From Thalassoglobus polymorphus (GTDB taxonomy: Bacteria > Planctomycetota > Planctomycetia > Planctomycetales > Planctomycetaceae), in contig NZ_CP036267.1 of the NCBI RefSeq assembly GCF_007744255.1, positions 5,716,001 through 5,780,000 of the forward strand: DNA of 64,000 bases. The letters are read 5' to 3'. Each line of letters begins with the position of its first letter. The stretch's first letter is position 1. The position numbers were made by a program, and so were the translations under genes. The notes beneath the pieces were generated by a model, which saw only the letters and a list, made by a program, of their open reading frames with translations, was not told the DNA's origin and searched no databases. Below are positions 43,555 to 51,210 of this stretch, piece after piece.

Positions 43555-44709
43555 TTAAATAGGTGTCGGCAAGTCGTCAGGAATATCACCAGAATCAAAG
43601 CCAAATACGTCAGGACAATCGAAGTCAGAGCCTTGCCAATCGGTGACTTTTATATAGTCGTCAAAGTCAGGGCAGAAGTAGATGCAGCTACCGTCATCGT
43701 TTCGTATATGAATTTCGCAGTAAAAAATTGTTGCGGTGATCGCTCCTGCACAGACTTTTAAGATTGACCTTATCAAGTTCTCCATGCTAGCACGACACGC
43801 TGGGATCAACATGCAAGCGCCAATCGCAACAGTTCCTACCAAGGCAATAGCACATGGAGGAAACGCCAAACATGCTGTGATCAATGGGATTATTGGAGTT
43901 ATTGGAGCTGGAGGTGGGAGTGGGATCGCATAATTCCCAGATGGGTCGGTGAAGTTCAAAGGTGACGAGGTGACTGATTGGTAGAGAGAGATGCCTGCAT
44001 GGAGTCCTAAAGGGTCGCGTTGCAACCACGTCCCTAATGGACTAGCGTATGCTCGATTCCTCACATGCAACAACTCCGTCCCAGTTTCCCATCGGTATCC
44101 AGCGTAGAGAACCCTCCAGTCGTAACTGGACGAACTTCGACTGCCAAACGAAGCAGATAAGAACACTGGTGTCCCATAAGCTGAATAGGCATAACGCTCT
44201 TGAACAGTGCCGTTCGTGTTGCTGATGGCGGTGACATTCCAGTTGGCGTCTTGTATTCCGTAGAGGCGTTCATCGAGTGTGCCGTTTCCGGTAGTGTCTC
44301 GGTCTCGGAGGATGCAATCATCAATGTAGCGGAGACCCCAAATGTGTTGCTGTTCGGAGTCAGTGGAGGAATCGACACGTTCTTCGATGACCTGCCATTT
44401 GCTGGGGTCGGTGTAGTAGAGTTGGCGTGTTTCGTCGAGAACCCCGGAAGCATAGCTTTTTTGGATAGTCCGCCGTTTGGCTCCGTCGTATTCGTATTCA
44501 CTGACGGTATTCGCACCATCGACGAGTTTCACTAACCGGTTCCAGGGCGGGGTGGCCTGGTTTAGAGTGATTGAGTGCCACGGTCTCTGCGAGCCGTGCG
44601 AGTGCTGATGCAACATTCTACGATATGAAAACGTCCAGCAACAGCGATCACTCCGCACTGCACGGTTGGCACAACCGTGACACGAAAGATTCATCATTAT
44701 CCGGGCCAC
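43555..44709 (-). CDS. RHS-family C-terminal fragment fused to repeat sequence (5'-truncated)
   Basis: The frame codes for 384 residues, but only residues from about 55 on belong to an RHS protein. They include WNRLVKLVDGANTVSEYEYD (YD repeat), the core motif RDPLGLHAGISLYQSVTSSP and the cleavage-site-like FTDPSGNYAIP. A distinct C-terminal tail of about 120 residues follows, with Pro-rich and hydrophobic pieces and an acidic end (DIPDDLPTPI). Residues 1-54 are translated from the family-3 repeat, which has cut the gene just before the WNRL motif. The large N-terminal part and export signal of an RHS toxin are absent from the window. It is probably an orphan toxin tip and may not be expressed. 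Confidence 0.75.
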   Translation of the reverse strand: MARIMMNLSCHGCANRAVRSDRCCWTFSYRRMLHQHSHGSQRPWHSITLNQATPPWNRLVKLVDGANTVSEYEYDGAKRRTIQKSYASGVLDETRQLYYTDPSKWQVIEERVDSSTDSEQQHIWGLRYIDDCILRDRDTTGNGTLDERLYGIQDANWNVTAISNTNGTVQERYAYSAYGTPVFLSASFGSRSSSSYDWRVLYAGYRWETGTELLHVRNRAYASPLGTWLQRDPLGLHAGISLYQSVTSSPLNFTDPSGNYAIPLPPPAPITPIIPLITACLAFPPCAIALVGTVAIGACMLIPACRASMENLIRSILKVCAGAITATIFYCEIHIRNDDGSCIYFCPDFDDYIKVTDWQGSDFDCPDVFGFDSGDIPDDLPTPI

Positions 44710-44713
44710 TCCA
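44548..44713. repeat. Family-3 long palindromic repeat, copy 2, inside RHS gene
   Basis: It runs from CGGGGTGGCCTGGTTTAGAG to GGGCCACTCC, with ends inverted over about 8 bp (GGGTGGCC/GGCCACTC). It interrupts the RHS reading frame directly upstream of its WNRLVKL motif and supplies a new N-terminus in frame. Confidence 0.88.
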
Positions 44714-44714
44714 C

Positions 44715-44857
44715 CAGGGTCAGGTATTCAAAAAAGATTAGCATAAGAAATCTGCCCCCAGAAAATCGAGAAGCCAACTCACTGGGGGCAATCTGCTGGT
44801 GCGCTTTCAAGAATTCGAAAATCAAAGAACGCAGATTGTCCCCAGCCACCCGTCGCC
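44715..44857. repeat. Family-4 repeat, copy 1
   Basis: It begins AGGGTCAGGTATTC, holds the hairpin TGCCCCCAG...CTGGGGGCA and ends GATTGTCCCCAGCCACCCGT. The parts recur in another order at 48447-48570. It directly follows the family-3 copy, making a repeat cluster. Confidence 0.7.
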
Positions 44858-45000
44858 GAACATGTTCTATGATTGAACGATGTTATTTTTTTTAACTTCG
44901 CATGCTGTGCCGATTTCAACCTCGCACTGAGTGTGTCGACGGATCCAGTGTGTGTGCGTGACACATTTCAGTTCAGCAAACGAATCGCAAATCACTCGAT

Positions 45001-46323
45001 TCATTCAACGTGTACCAGCGAGGTCAGTGAATACGGAATACCGAATGCTTTGAAGCGGAATTCAACAAAGGTAGCGACATGTCCTTTTTCTGGAATCACG
45101 AGTTGACCTTCATTTCTGGAAATCGGACTTGATGTCCATTCGGACGGTCGAAAGTCTTTATCTTTTGATGTTGCCTGCCAGAGTTGAATCGATGTGGTTT
45201 TCTGATCCGATTTCACATTGACGACAAGATCATTTCCGTTCGTCTTTTCGAAGCTCCATTCAATCTTCGGTAGCGGAGTATTTGAAACGACATGTTGAAA
45301 ATAGACGGCGATTGTCGTGAGCGCATGCTCTCGTCCACCATCGAGACCATGACCGGCATTAGGGACTTGCAAGCAATACTTCTGTCCAACCAGATCAAAC
45401 CAATAATGTTTCATCGCGTCCACGACCCAATAGGGATCGTTTGTGCCGACGACTAATAACTTCGGAAGCTTAAGACGTTCACGATAGGTGTACGGGTCCA
45501 TCATCTTCCAGAGACGTTCTTCCTGCGGAGTTTCCGGATTTCCCGATTCGTGTACGAGTCCTTTACTGGTGTAGTCAGCGATTTGATCGCTGTATTTTCC
45601 CCAAGTATCTTTTTGATTCTGCATTTGAACTGTAAAATTCAAAACATCAATGACGATCGGTGCCGTGGCAACGATTCTCTCGTCAACAACCGGCGTCAAC
45701 CAACTCGTCCAGCCACGTTTTGATGCTCCTGTGATCACAAAGCCATCAATCTGTGGGTTCCCGTTTTCCTTCGCAAACTCCTGTAAGGCATCCATCGCCT
45801 TTACTGCGCTTTTGACCATTGGGAAGAGAAGTGGCCAGCTGGGATCTTCGGTTTTAAGATACTTCAGCCACGTTTCGGTGATCAAATCGTCTTCAACATG
45901 GTCACCAAGCAGAGGTTGATTCGGAACTTGATGGAGGGTGGCAACACGGGCGCGACAGCGATTGGCAAGAGCAATTCCCATTTCCAGTTCTTTATCACGA
46001 GGTGCCCCTCCGATACGACCACCGGTTACAAACAACAGCATATGATTATTGTGAACGACCTCAGCAGGCTCGTAAATGACCAAGGCGTGTTTCCAGACGA
46101 TGTTTTGCCAGCGTTGCGAAGTAAGCTCAAGAAAATGAACTGTTCCATGATCCGTTTTTTTGACTTGCAATTCTTTCCATCCGAAGTCCGGTTCACTTTT
46201 CTCCATAAATTGAAAGATCTCATTGGGGACCTCAGCTGCAGGTTTCTCTGCTAAAGAGGTAGCTCCCAGCACGAAAATGAGAGAGAAAGAAAGCAGGTAT
46301 CTGTTAAGCGACTTCAATTTCAT
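45001..46323 (-). CDS. PhoPQ-activated pathogenicity-related (PqaA-like) protein
   Basis: This is a 440-residue secreted protein of the PhoPQ_related family (alpha/beta hydrolase fold). The signal peptide is LNRYLLSFSLIFVLGATSLA. Motifs include LLFVTGGRIGGAPRDKELEM, the nucleophile elbow GASKRGW (in this family the elbow is G-x-S-x-R-G), KLLVVGTNDPYWVVDA with a catalytic Asp, and PNAGHGLDG with the His. The length fits the family, whose substrate is unknown. It is a single gene 101 bp before the next one upstream, on the edge of the repeat-rich accessory stretch. Confidence 0.92.
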   Translation of the reverse strand: MKLKSLNRYLLSFSLIFVLGATSLAEKPAAEVPNEIFQFMEKSEPDFGWKELQVKKTDHGTVHFLELTSQRWQNIVWKHALVIYEPAEVVHNNHMLLFVTGGRIGGAPRDKELEMGIALANRCRARVATLHQVPNQPLLGDHVEDDLITETWLKYLKTEDPSWPLLFPMVKSAVKAMDALQEFAKENGNPQIDGFVITGASKRGWTSWLTPVVDERIVATAPIVIDVLNFTVQMQNQKDTWGKYSDQIADYTSKGLVHESGNPETPQEERLWKMMDPYTYRERLKLPKLLVVGTNDPYWVVDAMKHYWFDLVGQKYCLQVPNAGHGLDGGREHALTTIAVYFQHVVSNTPLPKIEWSFEKTNGNDLVVNVKSDQKTTSIQLWQATSKDKDFRPSEWTSSPISRNEGQLVIPEKGHVATFVEFRFKAFGIPYSLTSLVHVE

Positions 46324-46424
46324 GATTCCATTGTTTCAAAATAAGGAGCATCAGAAATCCGCTTGTGCAGAAGATAAGAAACATAAGCAGCAAGCAGATT
46401 TGCTTTTGATGCTATTAGTGAGTG

Positions 46425-46895
46425 CTACTTTTTTGCGGTCGTCAATTCGATTGTTCCCAGGTCGATTGGTTCTGAATCGGCAGTCACTTCGAAGTCGACC
46501 GGAGACTCCGAAAGTTCGTCATACTTCCCTTTCAGTTGATCAGGACCTCCATATGACATGGAAACGGCATTCATTTTTCCCCACATAAAAGTCAGCGCAT
46601 AATTTCCTGGAGGAACTCCATCTCCACTTTCATAAGTTGAAAGTGCGAACTCGCCATCTTCACCTGTCATACTCCAGGAATAGCTGGGCTGAGATGTATC
46701 GAGTCCATCTTTATCGTGACAGGTCACCTTGATTGCTGACGAGGGAACCTCACCATCAACGGACACTTTGCCTGTGACTTGCACAGTTTCTTTTCGATCA
46801 CCGCGGGGTGGTTTACTGCATCCATAGGAGATGGACAAAACAAGAATACAGTTCACAATGAACTTGACTTTCAGGCAGAGAAAATTCAGAGACAT
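46425..46895 (-). CDS. Small planctomycete lipoprotein with carboxypeptidase-regulatory-like fold
   Basis: The product has about 156 residues. A signal segment (FIVNCILVLSISYGC) ends in the lipobox SYGC, followed by SKPPRGDRKETVQVTGKVSV. The middle part VTGKVSVDGEVPSSAIKVTC and the EDGEFALSTYESGDGVPPGN stretch are beta-sandwich repeats of the type common in planctomycete lipoproteins. A longer start at 46910 is possible. It has the same strand as the DUF1559 gene 156 bp upstream, a pairing often seen in this phylum, so the two may be co-transcribed. Confidence 0.8.
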   Translation of the reverse strand: MSLNFLCLKVKFIVNCILVLSISYGCSKPPRGDRKETVQVTGKVSVDGEVPSSAIKVTCHDKDGLDTSQPSYSWSMTGEDGEFALSTYESGDGVPPGNYALTFMWGKMNAVSMSYGGPDQLKGKYDELSESPVDFEVTADSEPIDLGTIELTTAKK

Positions 46896-46988
46896 AAACT
46901 TTCCAAACATTACTTTACTTTAATCCCCATCCCGAATGAGAAGGATCTGACACCGTCACATTGGGGTAATACATTTGCAAGATGCCAA

Positions 46989-47028
46989 TGCGTCGTAGAA
47001 AGCATGCGCGTCAGATTTCTACGACGCA
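46989..47028 (-). terminator. Hairpin after the DUF1559 gene
   Basis: A perfect 13-bp stem (TGCGTCGTAGAAA with TTTCTACGACGCA) encloses a 14-nt loop, 38 bp after the DUF1559 stop. There is no T-run on the minus-strand side, so it may act as an attenuator, a processing site or a weak terminator that leaves some read-through to the lipoprotein gene. Confidence 0.55.
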
Positions 47029-47065
47029 ACGATTTTTAGAAGAGAAGAGAATAGAATACGATTTC

Positions 47066-48082
47066 TTAGAACTCTCCAACGATCTCACCTTTCCCACGAG
47101 TGATCAGTGCAGCAAAAGTCGAGGCTGCGATGTTTTCGCTGATGAAACGAACGGCACCATCTCCCATTAAGAATTGGGCCCCGCCAACATGAAAACTCAT
47201 ATAGCCAGCACTTCGAGTGTTAGTACAGTTGATTGGGCAGGGACCTCCTCCACCGATAGTTCCATCGTAGAGAGCACCTTCAATCCAGTGATCACCGTTA
47301 AGGAAGTCTCCCCATCCACCTCCGTTTGCAGGTCCAAGCGCCGCTGACAACGTTGAATCAACCTGACCGTTGCGATAAATATTTGATCCACCTACACGTT
47401 CTCCGAGAAGAAATGTGTTTGACGAACCATCCTTGAGGTCTCGCATACGGGTGACAGGATTGTTTTCCAATGCTCCACATACACTGAGAGCCCCGCTACG
47501 AGCTCCTCCTGCATTGCCGTCGTAAGCGATATCAGCGAAAGTTCCACGAACTCCCGTTGTTGCAATATAATCAGTACGGGCTGCTGTCCAAGTCAAATCA
47601 AGGGGAGGAACACCAGCGCCAGCAGCATCTGCTGGAAGTGTATAATCATGCACAGCAGCTTCAGGTGTTGAAGGACAGACATAGACTGGAAGAATGGTCT
47701 GAATGACTTCTAAGTTTTGTTGAACAGAGGCAGGCGGAGAAAAGAGTGCCGCAGCTTCATTGAATGCCGGAACGGAAGAATCCCATTTATTGTAGAGTGG
47801 TGCCTGGTCGAGATACGGCAACAACATAATTCCGTAACACGAAACATTCAGGTCGCTTCCCGCCATCCATGCATACGGGAAACACCGATTGACGTCATGG
47901 TAGTTGTGAAACGCCAAACCCAACTGCTTCATGTTGTTTTTGCACTGACTTCTGCGTGCCGCTTCTCGAGCTTGCTGGACAGCCGGTAACAGTAATGCAA
48001 CGAGGATGGCGATAATCGCAATCACAACCAGCAATTCAATAAGAGTGAATCCGTTTGTCTTTTTGTAGCGACGTGAAGGCAT
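47066..48082 (-). CDS. DUF1559 major pseudopilin-like protein
   Basis: This is a 338-residue member of the DUF1559 family. The ATG at 48082 gives [20 protein letters not shown], a perfect prepilin signal with cleavage after Gly11 and Glu at +5. [19 protein letters not shown] and a long beta-rich domain with [12 protein letters not shown] follow. The C-terminal part includes [17 protein letters not shown], the hallmark H-x-G-G-x-x-x-x-x-DG-x-V-R-F motif. It is probably processed and assembled by type II secretion-like machinery. The stretch upstream of 48082 in the same frame lacks a plausible signal and was not included. Confidence 0.93.
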   Translation of the reverse strand: MPSRRYKKTNGFTLIELLVVIAIIAILVALLLPAVQQAREAARRSQCKNNMKQLGLAFHNYHDVNRCFPYAWMAGSDLNVSCYGIMLLPYLDQAPLYNKWDSSVPAFNEAAALFSPPASVQQNLEVIQTILPVYVCPSTPEAAVHDYTLPADAAGAGVPPLDLTWTAARTDYIATTGVRGTFADIAYDGNAGGARSGALSVCGALENNPVTRMRDLKDGSSNTFLLGERVGGSNIYRNGQVDSTLSAALGPANGGGWGDFLNGDHWIEGALYDGTIGGGGPCPINCTNTRSAGYMSFHVGGAQFLMGDGAVRFISENIAASTFAALITRGKGEIVGEF

Positions 48083-48588
48083 CGTTTCATTCCTTTCGCG
48101 GCACAGAACCGCTGCACTAGAACACAAGAACACAAGAACATGTAGATGACAAATTGTTACTAGAAATTGAACTTCGAAAAATGAGTTGAGTTTGAAACGT
48201 GATATCTTTGGCGATTAGAAAAGAGTTTTTACAAACGCTTATGAAGTTTTCAAAAAGGAGATTTGAAACTTCCACAGATAAACATACTCGCCTGTGTTGA
48301 TCAGAGGCAAGCAGGGCACGAAAAAAGATCGACGTATGTTTGAACCAGGCTCTGTCTCAAAACTCGATTTTGACATCGTAGCTCAGGTATTGTCTGATGA
48401 ACGCCATTGGTATGCCTCCATAATTGATCGCGGTTTTCTCATAGCGCGACCGGTGGCTGGGGACAGATTGCTGGAGCAGGGTCAGGTATTCAAAAAAGAT
48501 TCGCATCAGCAATCTGCCCCCCCCGAAAATTGAGAAGCCAACTCACTGGGGGTAATCTGCTTGTGCCCTTGTTCGCTGATGATGTTCT
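48083..48588. other. Intergenic region upstream of the DUF1559 gene
   Basis: Apart from the family-4 repeat at 48447-48570 no feature was recognised. It should hold the DUF1559 promoter. The repeat ends about 20 bp after the stop of the GspF-like gene. Confidence 0.35.
48447..48570. repeat. Family-4 repeat, copy 2
   Basis: GCGACCGGTGGCTGGGGACA leads into AGGGTCAGGTATTC and the CCCCC...TGGGGG hairpin region. The two blocks appear in inverted order compared with 44715-44857, so rearrangement or two separate insertions are possible. It follows the GspF-like gene. Confidence 0.68.
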
Positions 48589-49641
48589 TTAAATTTCGTT
48601 GACCATTTCCAGTGCGCCGTTGAGGATGCCGAGGTACCAGAAGACGATGCTGAAGACGATGTAAATAATGAAGGCTGCAACGCCGGCCCAGCAGGCCCAA
48701 CTGGCGGCGTTTGCGAATGCTTTTAAGCTGCGGCGGGCGTTTTCTTCAAACTGTGGGCTGAGGCGGTGCAGTGCTTCGGGGACGGTTCCGGATGTCTCCG
48801 CGACGTGAACCGTTTGGATAAACTCCATCGGAAAGAGTCCGCTAAGCTCGAAGGTTTCGGTGAGAGTTTCTCCGTTGTTGATGTCACGAATCATTCCGTC
48901 GGCACTTGCGATGAAGGCACCGTTTGAAGTGGCTCGCAAGCTGGAGTCGAGACAATCGTCAATCGGCATACCAGCGTTTTGGGTCAAATGGAACGCCCAG
49001 GAGAAACGGGCAATCGCGAAATCCTGCAAGCACCTGCCGACAACGGGGACCGCCATCAGCACTCGATAGACCACTCGCTGAGCGGTCAGTGATTGAAAGA
49101 TCAGCTTGTAGGCGACAAACAGGGAAATAATCCCCATTGCCCAAAAGCCAAGCCAGGTCAGAGCTCCCGATGCGCCCATCAGTCCCCAACCAAGAACATC
49201 CACAGGAGTTCCCGTTGCATTGCCGATAATCCCGAGCAGAAAGATCATGCCTGCGATCACGAAGACTGCGACCGTCAACTGCACCAACGGCATAGTGATT
49301 TGAGCAATGAAGTCTTTCCGCAGACGAAGGTTGTTCTCGTAATGCATTGAAAGTGCCTTCAGAGCTTCCGGCAGCGCTCCGGTGTATTCTCCAATTTGGG
49401 CAACATCTGCAAAAAGATCCGGGAAAAAGGCCCCGTGGGACTCAATCGAAGCAGTCAAGTCTCCGCCTGATTTAATTTGATCTTCCATGTCGTTCAGGAC
49501 CGACTTCATTTTTCCTGAACTCCTCTTGGCAGCCATTTCCAGTGATCGAACAAGGTCAATTCCGGCATGCAGAGAGGTTCCCAGCGACTGGCAAAGAAAT
49601 GCCAGTTCTTTTTGTGTCGCCCGGGGTGAGAGCAAAGGCAC
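48589..49641 (-). CDS. Type II secretion system F-family membrane protein
   Basis: This is a 350-residue protein with two GspF/PilC repeats. The first has LAFLCQSLGTSLHAGIDLVR and IGEYTGALPEALKALS; the second has FAIARFSWAFHLTQNAGMPI and VHVAETSGTVPEALHRLS. Each is followed by membrane helices, three to four in all. It is the inner-membrane platform of a type II secretion or type IV pilus-like system. The GTG start is supported by GAGGAA about 6 nt upstream. No other secretion gene is adjacent. Together with the DUF1559 proteins it hints at a pseudopilus system in the genome, though a direct link is not shown. Confidence 0.92.
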   Translation of the reverse strand: MPLLSPRATQKELAFLCQSLGTSLHAGIDLVRSLEMAAKRSSGKMKSVLNDMEDQIKSGGDLTASIESHGAFFPDLFADVAQIGEYTGALPEALKALSMHYENNLRLRKDFIAQITMPLVQLTVAVFVIAGMIFLLGIIGNATGTPVDVLGWGLMGASGALTWLGFWAMGIISLFVAYKLIFQSLTAQRVVYRVLMAVPVVGRCLQDFAIARFSWAFHLTQNAGMPIDDCLDSSLRATSNGAFIASADGMIRDINNGETLTETFELSGLFPMEFIQTVHVAETSGTVPEALHRLSPQFEENARRSLKAFANAASWACWAGVAAFIIYIVFSIVFWYLGILNGALEMVNEI

Positions 49642-49857
49642 GGGATTTCCTCAATTGAGATTTGGCAAATTTTCTGATCAGGAATGTCTGATCCAATTGC
49701 CCTTGCGAATTTGCAAAGGAGTCGTACTTACCTATGATTGCGGCTACGATCTTGAAGTTTACGAAAAATTCAGCGATCTGTTGGATGTCATTCTACGAGT
49801 TCGGCAATCCGGCGGAAATTCCTCATCTCTTAATATAGTGTAAGAAAGGGCGTTCCT

Positions 49858-50955
49858 TTGAGCGACCAACTTGAACAACAAGCTGATGCAGCCCGCAAGC
49901 GGCTCGACGAAGAAGCAGTCCGCATCGTCCAACTTCACTTCGACCCGGAACTGGGTGCCCCATTCTGGTTGGAGAAGGCGAAGGAGTACGACTTCAACCC
50001 GCTGACCGATGTGAAATGCTTCGACGACTTGAAGAAGTTTCCACTCTTCGAAGACGACTGGTTCCGCGGCGGACCTGTCGAACGCTTCCTGCCGAAGAAA
50101 TGGCACAACGAATACAAGTATACTTTTGAAACTGGCGGAACGACCGGAATTCCGAAGTCTCGCTGCGTCGTGAGAGATCACTTCATCGATTACGAGCAGT
50201 TTTCGGATACACTTTCCGATGAAGACTTTCCACGTGGCTCAAACTGGCTGATGCTCGGTCCATCGGGGCCGCGCCGCTTGCGATTGGCGGTCGAGCATTT
50301 GTGTCAGTACCGGGGCGGAATTTGTTTCTGCGTCGATCTTGATCCTCGCTGGGTGGTGAAGTTGCTCAAGAAGGGGGATGTCGAATCGGCAAAGGCTTAC
50401 GCTGATCACGTTATCGATCAGGCGTACACCGTGCTGACCGCCAACCATGATATCAAGTGCATGTTTGCGACCCCGAAACTTCTCGAAGCGCTCGCTATGC
50501 GATTGCTCGACGAGGGAACAAGCATGGCAGAAGTCGGTATTAAAGGGATCTTCGCAGGGGGGACAGAGTTCACACCGCAATGGTATCGATTCTGCAAAGA
50601 AGAACTTCTTGGCCCGGATGTGTTCATCACCCCGACTTACGGGAACACTCTTATGGGCCTCGCCTGCGGAAAGCCATTCGATCCGGCAGACGAATTCAAG
50701 ATCACCTATTACGCTCCGCAGCCGCGAGCTGCCATCGAAGTTGTTGACTTCGATGACTACAACAAAGTCGTCGGCTACGGAGAAACCGGTCGCGTAAAAC
50801 TGACGACGCTGACGGAAGAACTCTTCATTCCGGGATTCATGGAACGTGACGAAGGGGAGCGTGAGCTTCCTTGCGAAAAATTCGCCTGGGACGGAATCAG
50901 CGGAGTCCGACCGTTCCACGTCTTCGCCAAGAAAACGACCGTCGGCGTTTACTAG
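49858..50955 (+). CDS. Adenylate-forming enzyme, phenylacetate-CoA ligase-like
   Basis: This is a 365-residue protein. TFETGGTTGIPKSR near residue 90 is the ATP-binding loop of the ANL superfamily (SSGTTGxPK). FAGGTEFTPQW and TPTYGNTLMGLACG match the A4-A5 region of phenylacetate-CoA ligase/F390 synthetase-like enzymes. The length is shorter than the usual 430-450, and the small C-terminal domain appears reduced. Start is a TTG with AGAAAGGG upstream. It activates an unknown carboxylate by adenylation. Its TAG stop is the first triplet of a family-2 repeat, so the end of the gene may have been redefined by insertion. Confidence 0.82.
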   Translation: MSDQLEQQADAARKRLDEEAVRIVQLHFDPELGAPFWLEKAKEYDFNPLTDVKCFDDLKKFPLFEDDWFRGGPVERFLPKKWHNEYKYTFETGGTTGIPKSRCVVRDHFIDYEQFSDTLSDEDFPRGSNWLMLGPSGPRRLRLAVEHLCQYRGGICFCVDLDPRWVVKLLKKGDVESAKAYADHVIDQAYTVLTANHDIKCMFATPKLLEALAMRLLDEGTSMAEVGIKGIFAGGTEFTPQWYRFCKEELLGPDVFITPTYGNTLMGLACGKPFDPADEFKITYYAPQPRAAIEVVDFDDYNKVVGYGETGRVKLTTLTEELFIPGFMERDEGERELPCEKFAWDGISGVRPFHVFAKKTTVGVY

Positions 50956-51009
50956 AGCATCTTTCGAAGTGGTTTGCAGGATCTGCCACGTGGCGAACAG
51001 CATTATTAC
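50953..51009 (-). repeat. Family-2 palindromic repeat, half copy at a stop codon
   Basis: TAGAGCATCTTTCGAAGTGG through GGCGAACAGCATTATTAC matches the right half of family 2 in reverse. It starts with the TAG stop of the adenylate-forming gene and is cut off by the family-1 element at 51010. The rest is missing or degraded beyond it. Confidence 0.82.
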
Positions 51010-51090
51010 TAGAACTGATCCTGAAACTTGAAATTGTTCCCTCAAACGCTGAGGGAAGTGGCCAGCCCAGAATTTTCCGGGCTGGTTCTA
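51010..51090 (-). repeat. Family-1 palindromic repeat (81 bp), copy F
   Basis: It reads TAGAACTGATCC at the left and GGGCTGGTTCTA at the right in reverse orientation. It is inserted at a TA in the family-2 element, nearly at the same point as the nested copy at 10540. The central hairpin is CTCAAACGCTGAG. Confidence 0.9.
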
Positions 51091-51210
51091 AGTGGTTTTG
51101 TATAAAATGTACGCGAGCTGTCTCGTGGGCATGAGTGATTCATTCCACGCGACGCGTTCTTCACGGACACAAGAAACACGAAAGTGTTCTTAAACAGTTT
51201 TTGCATTCAC

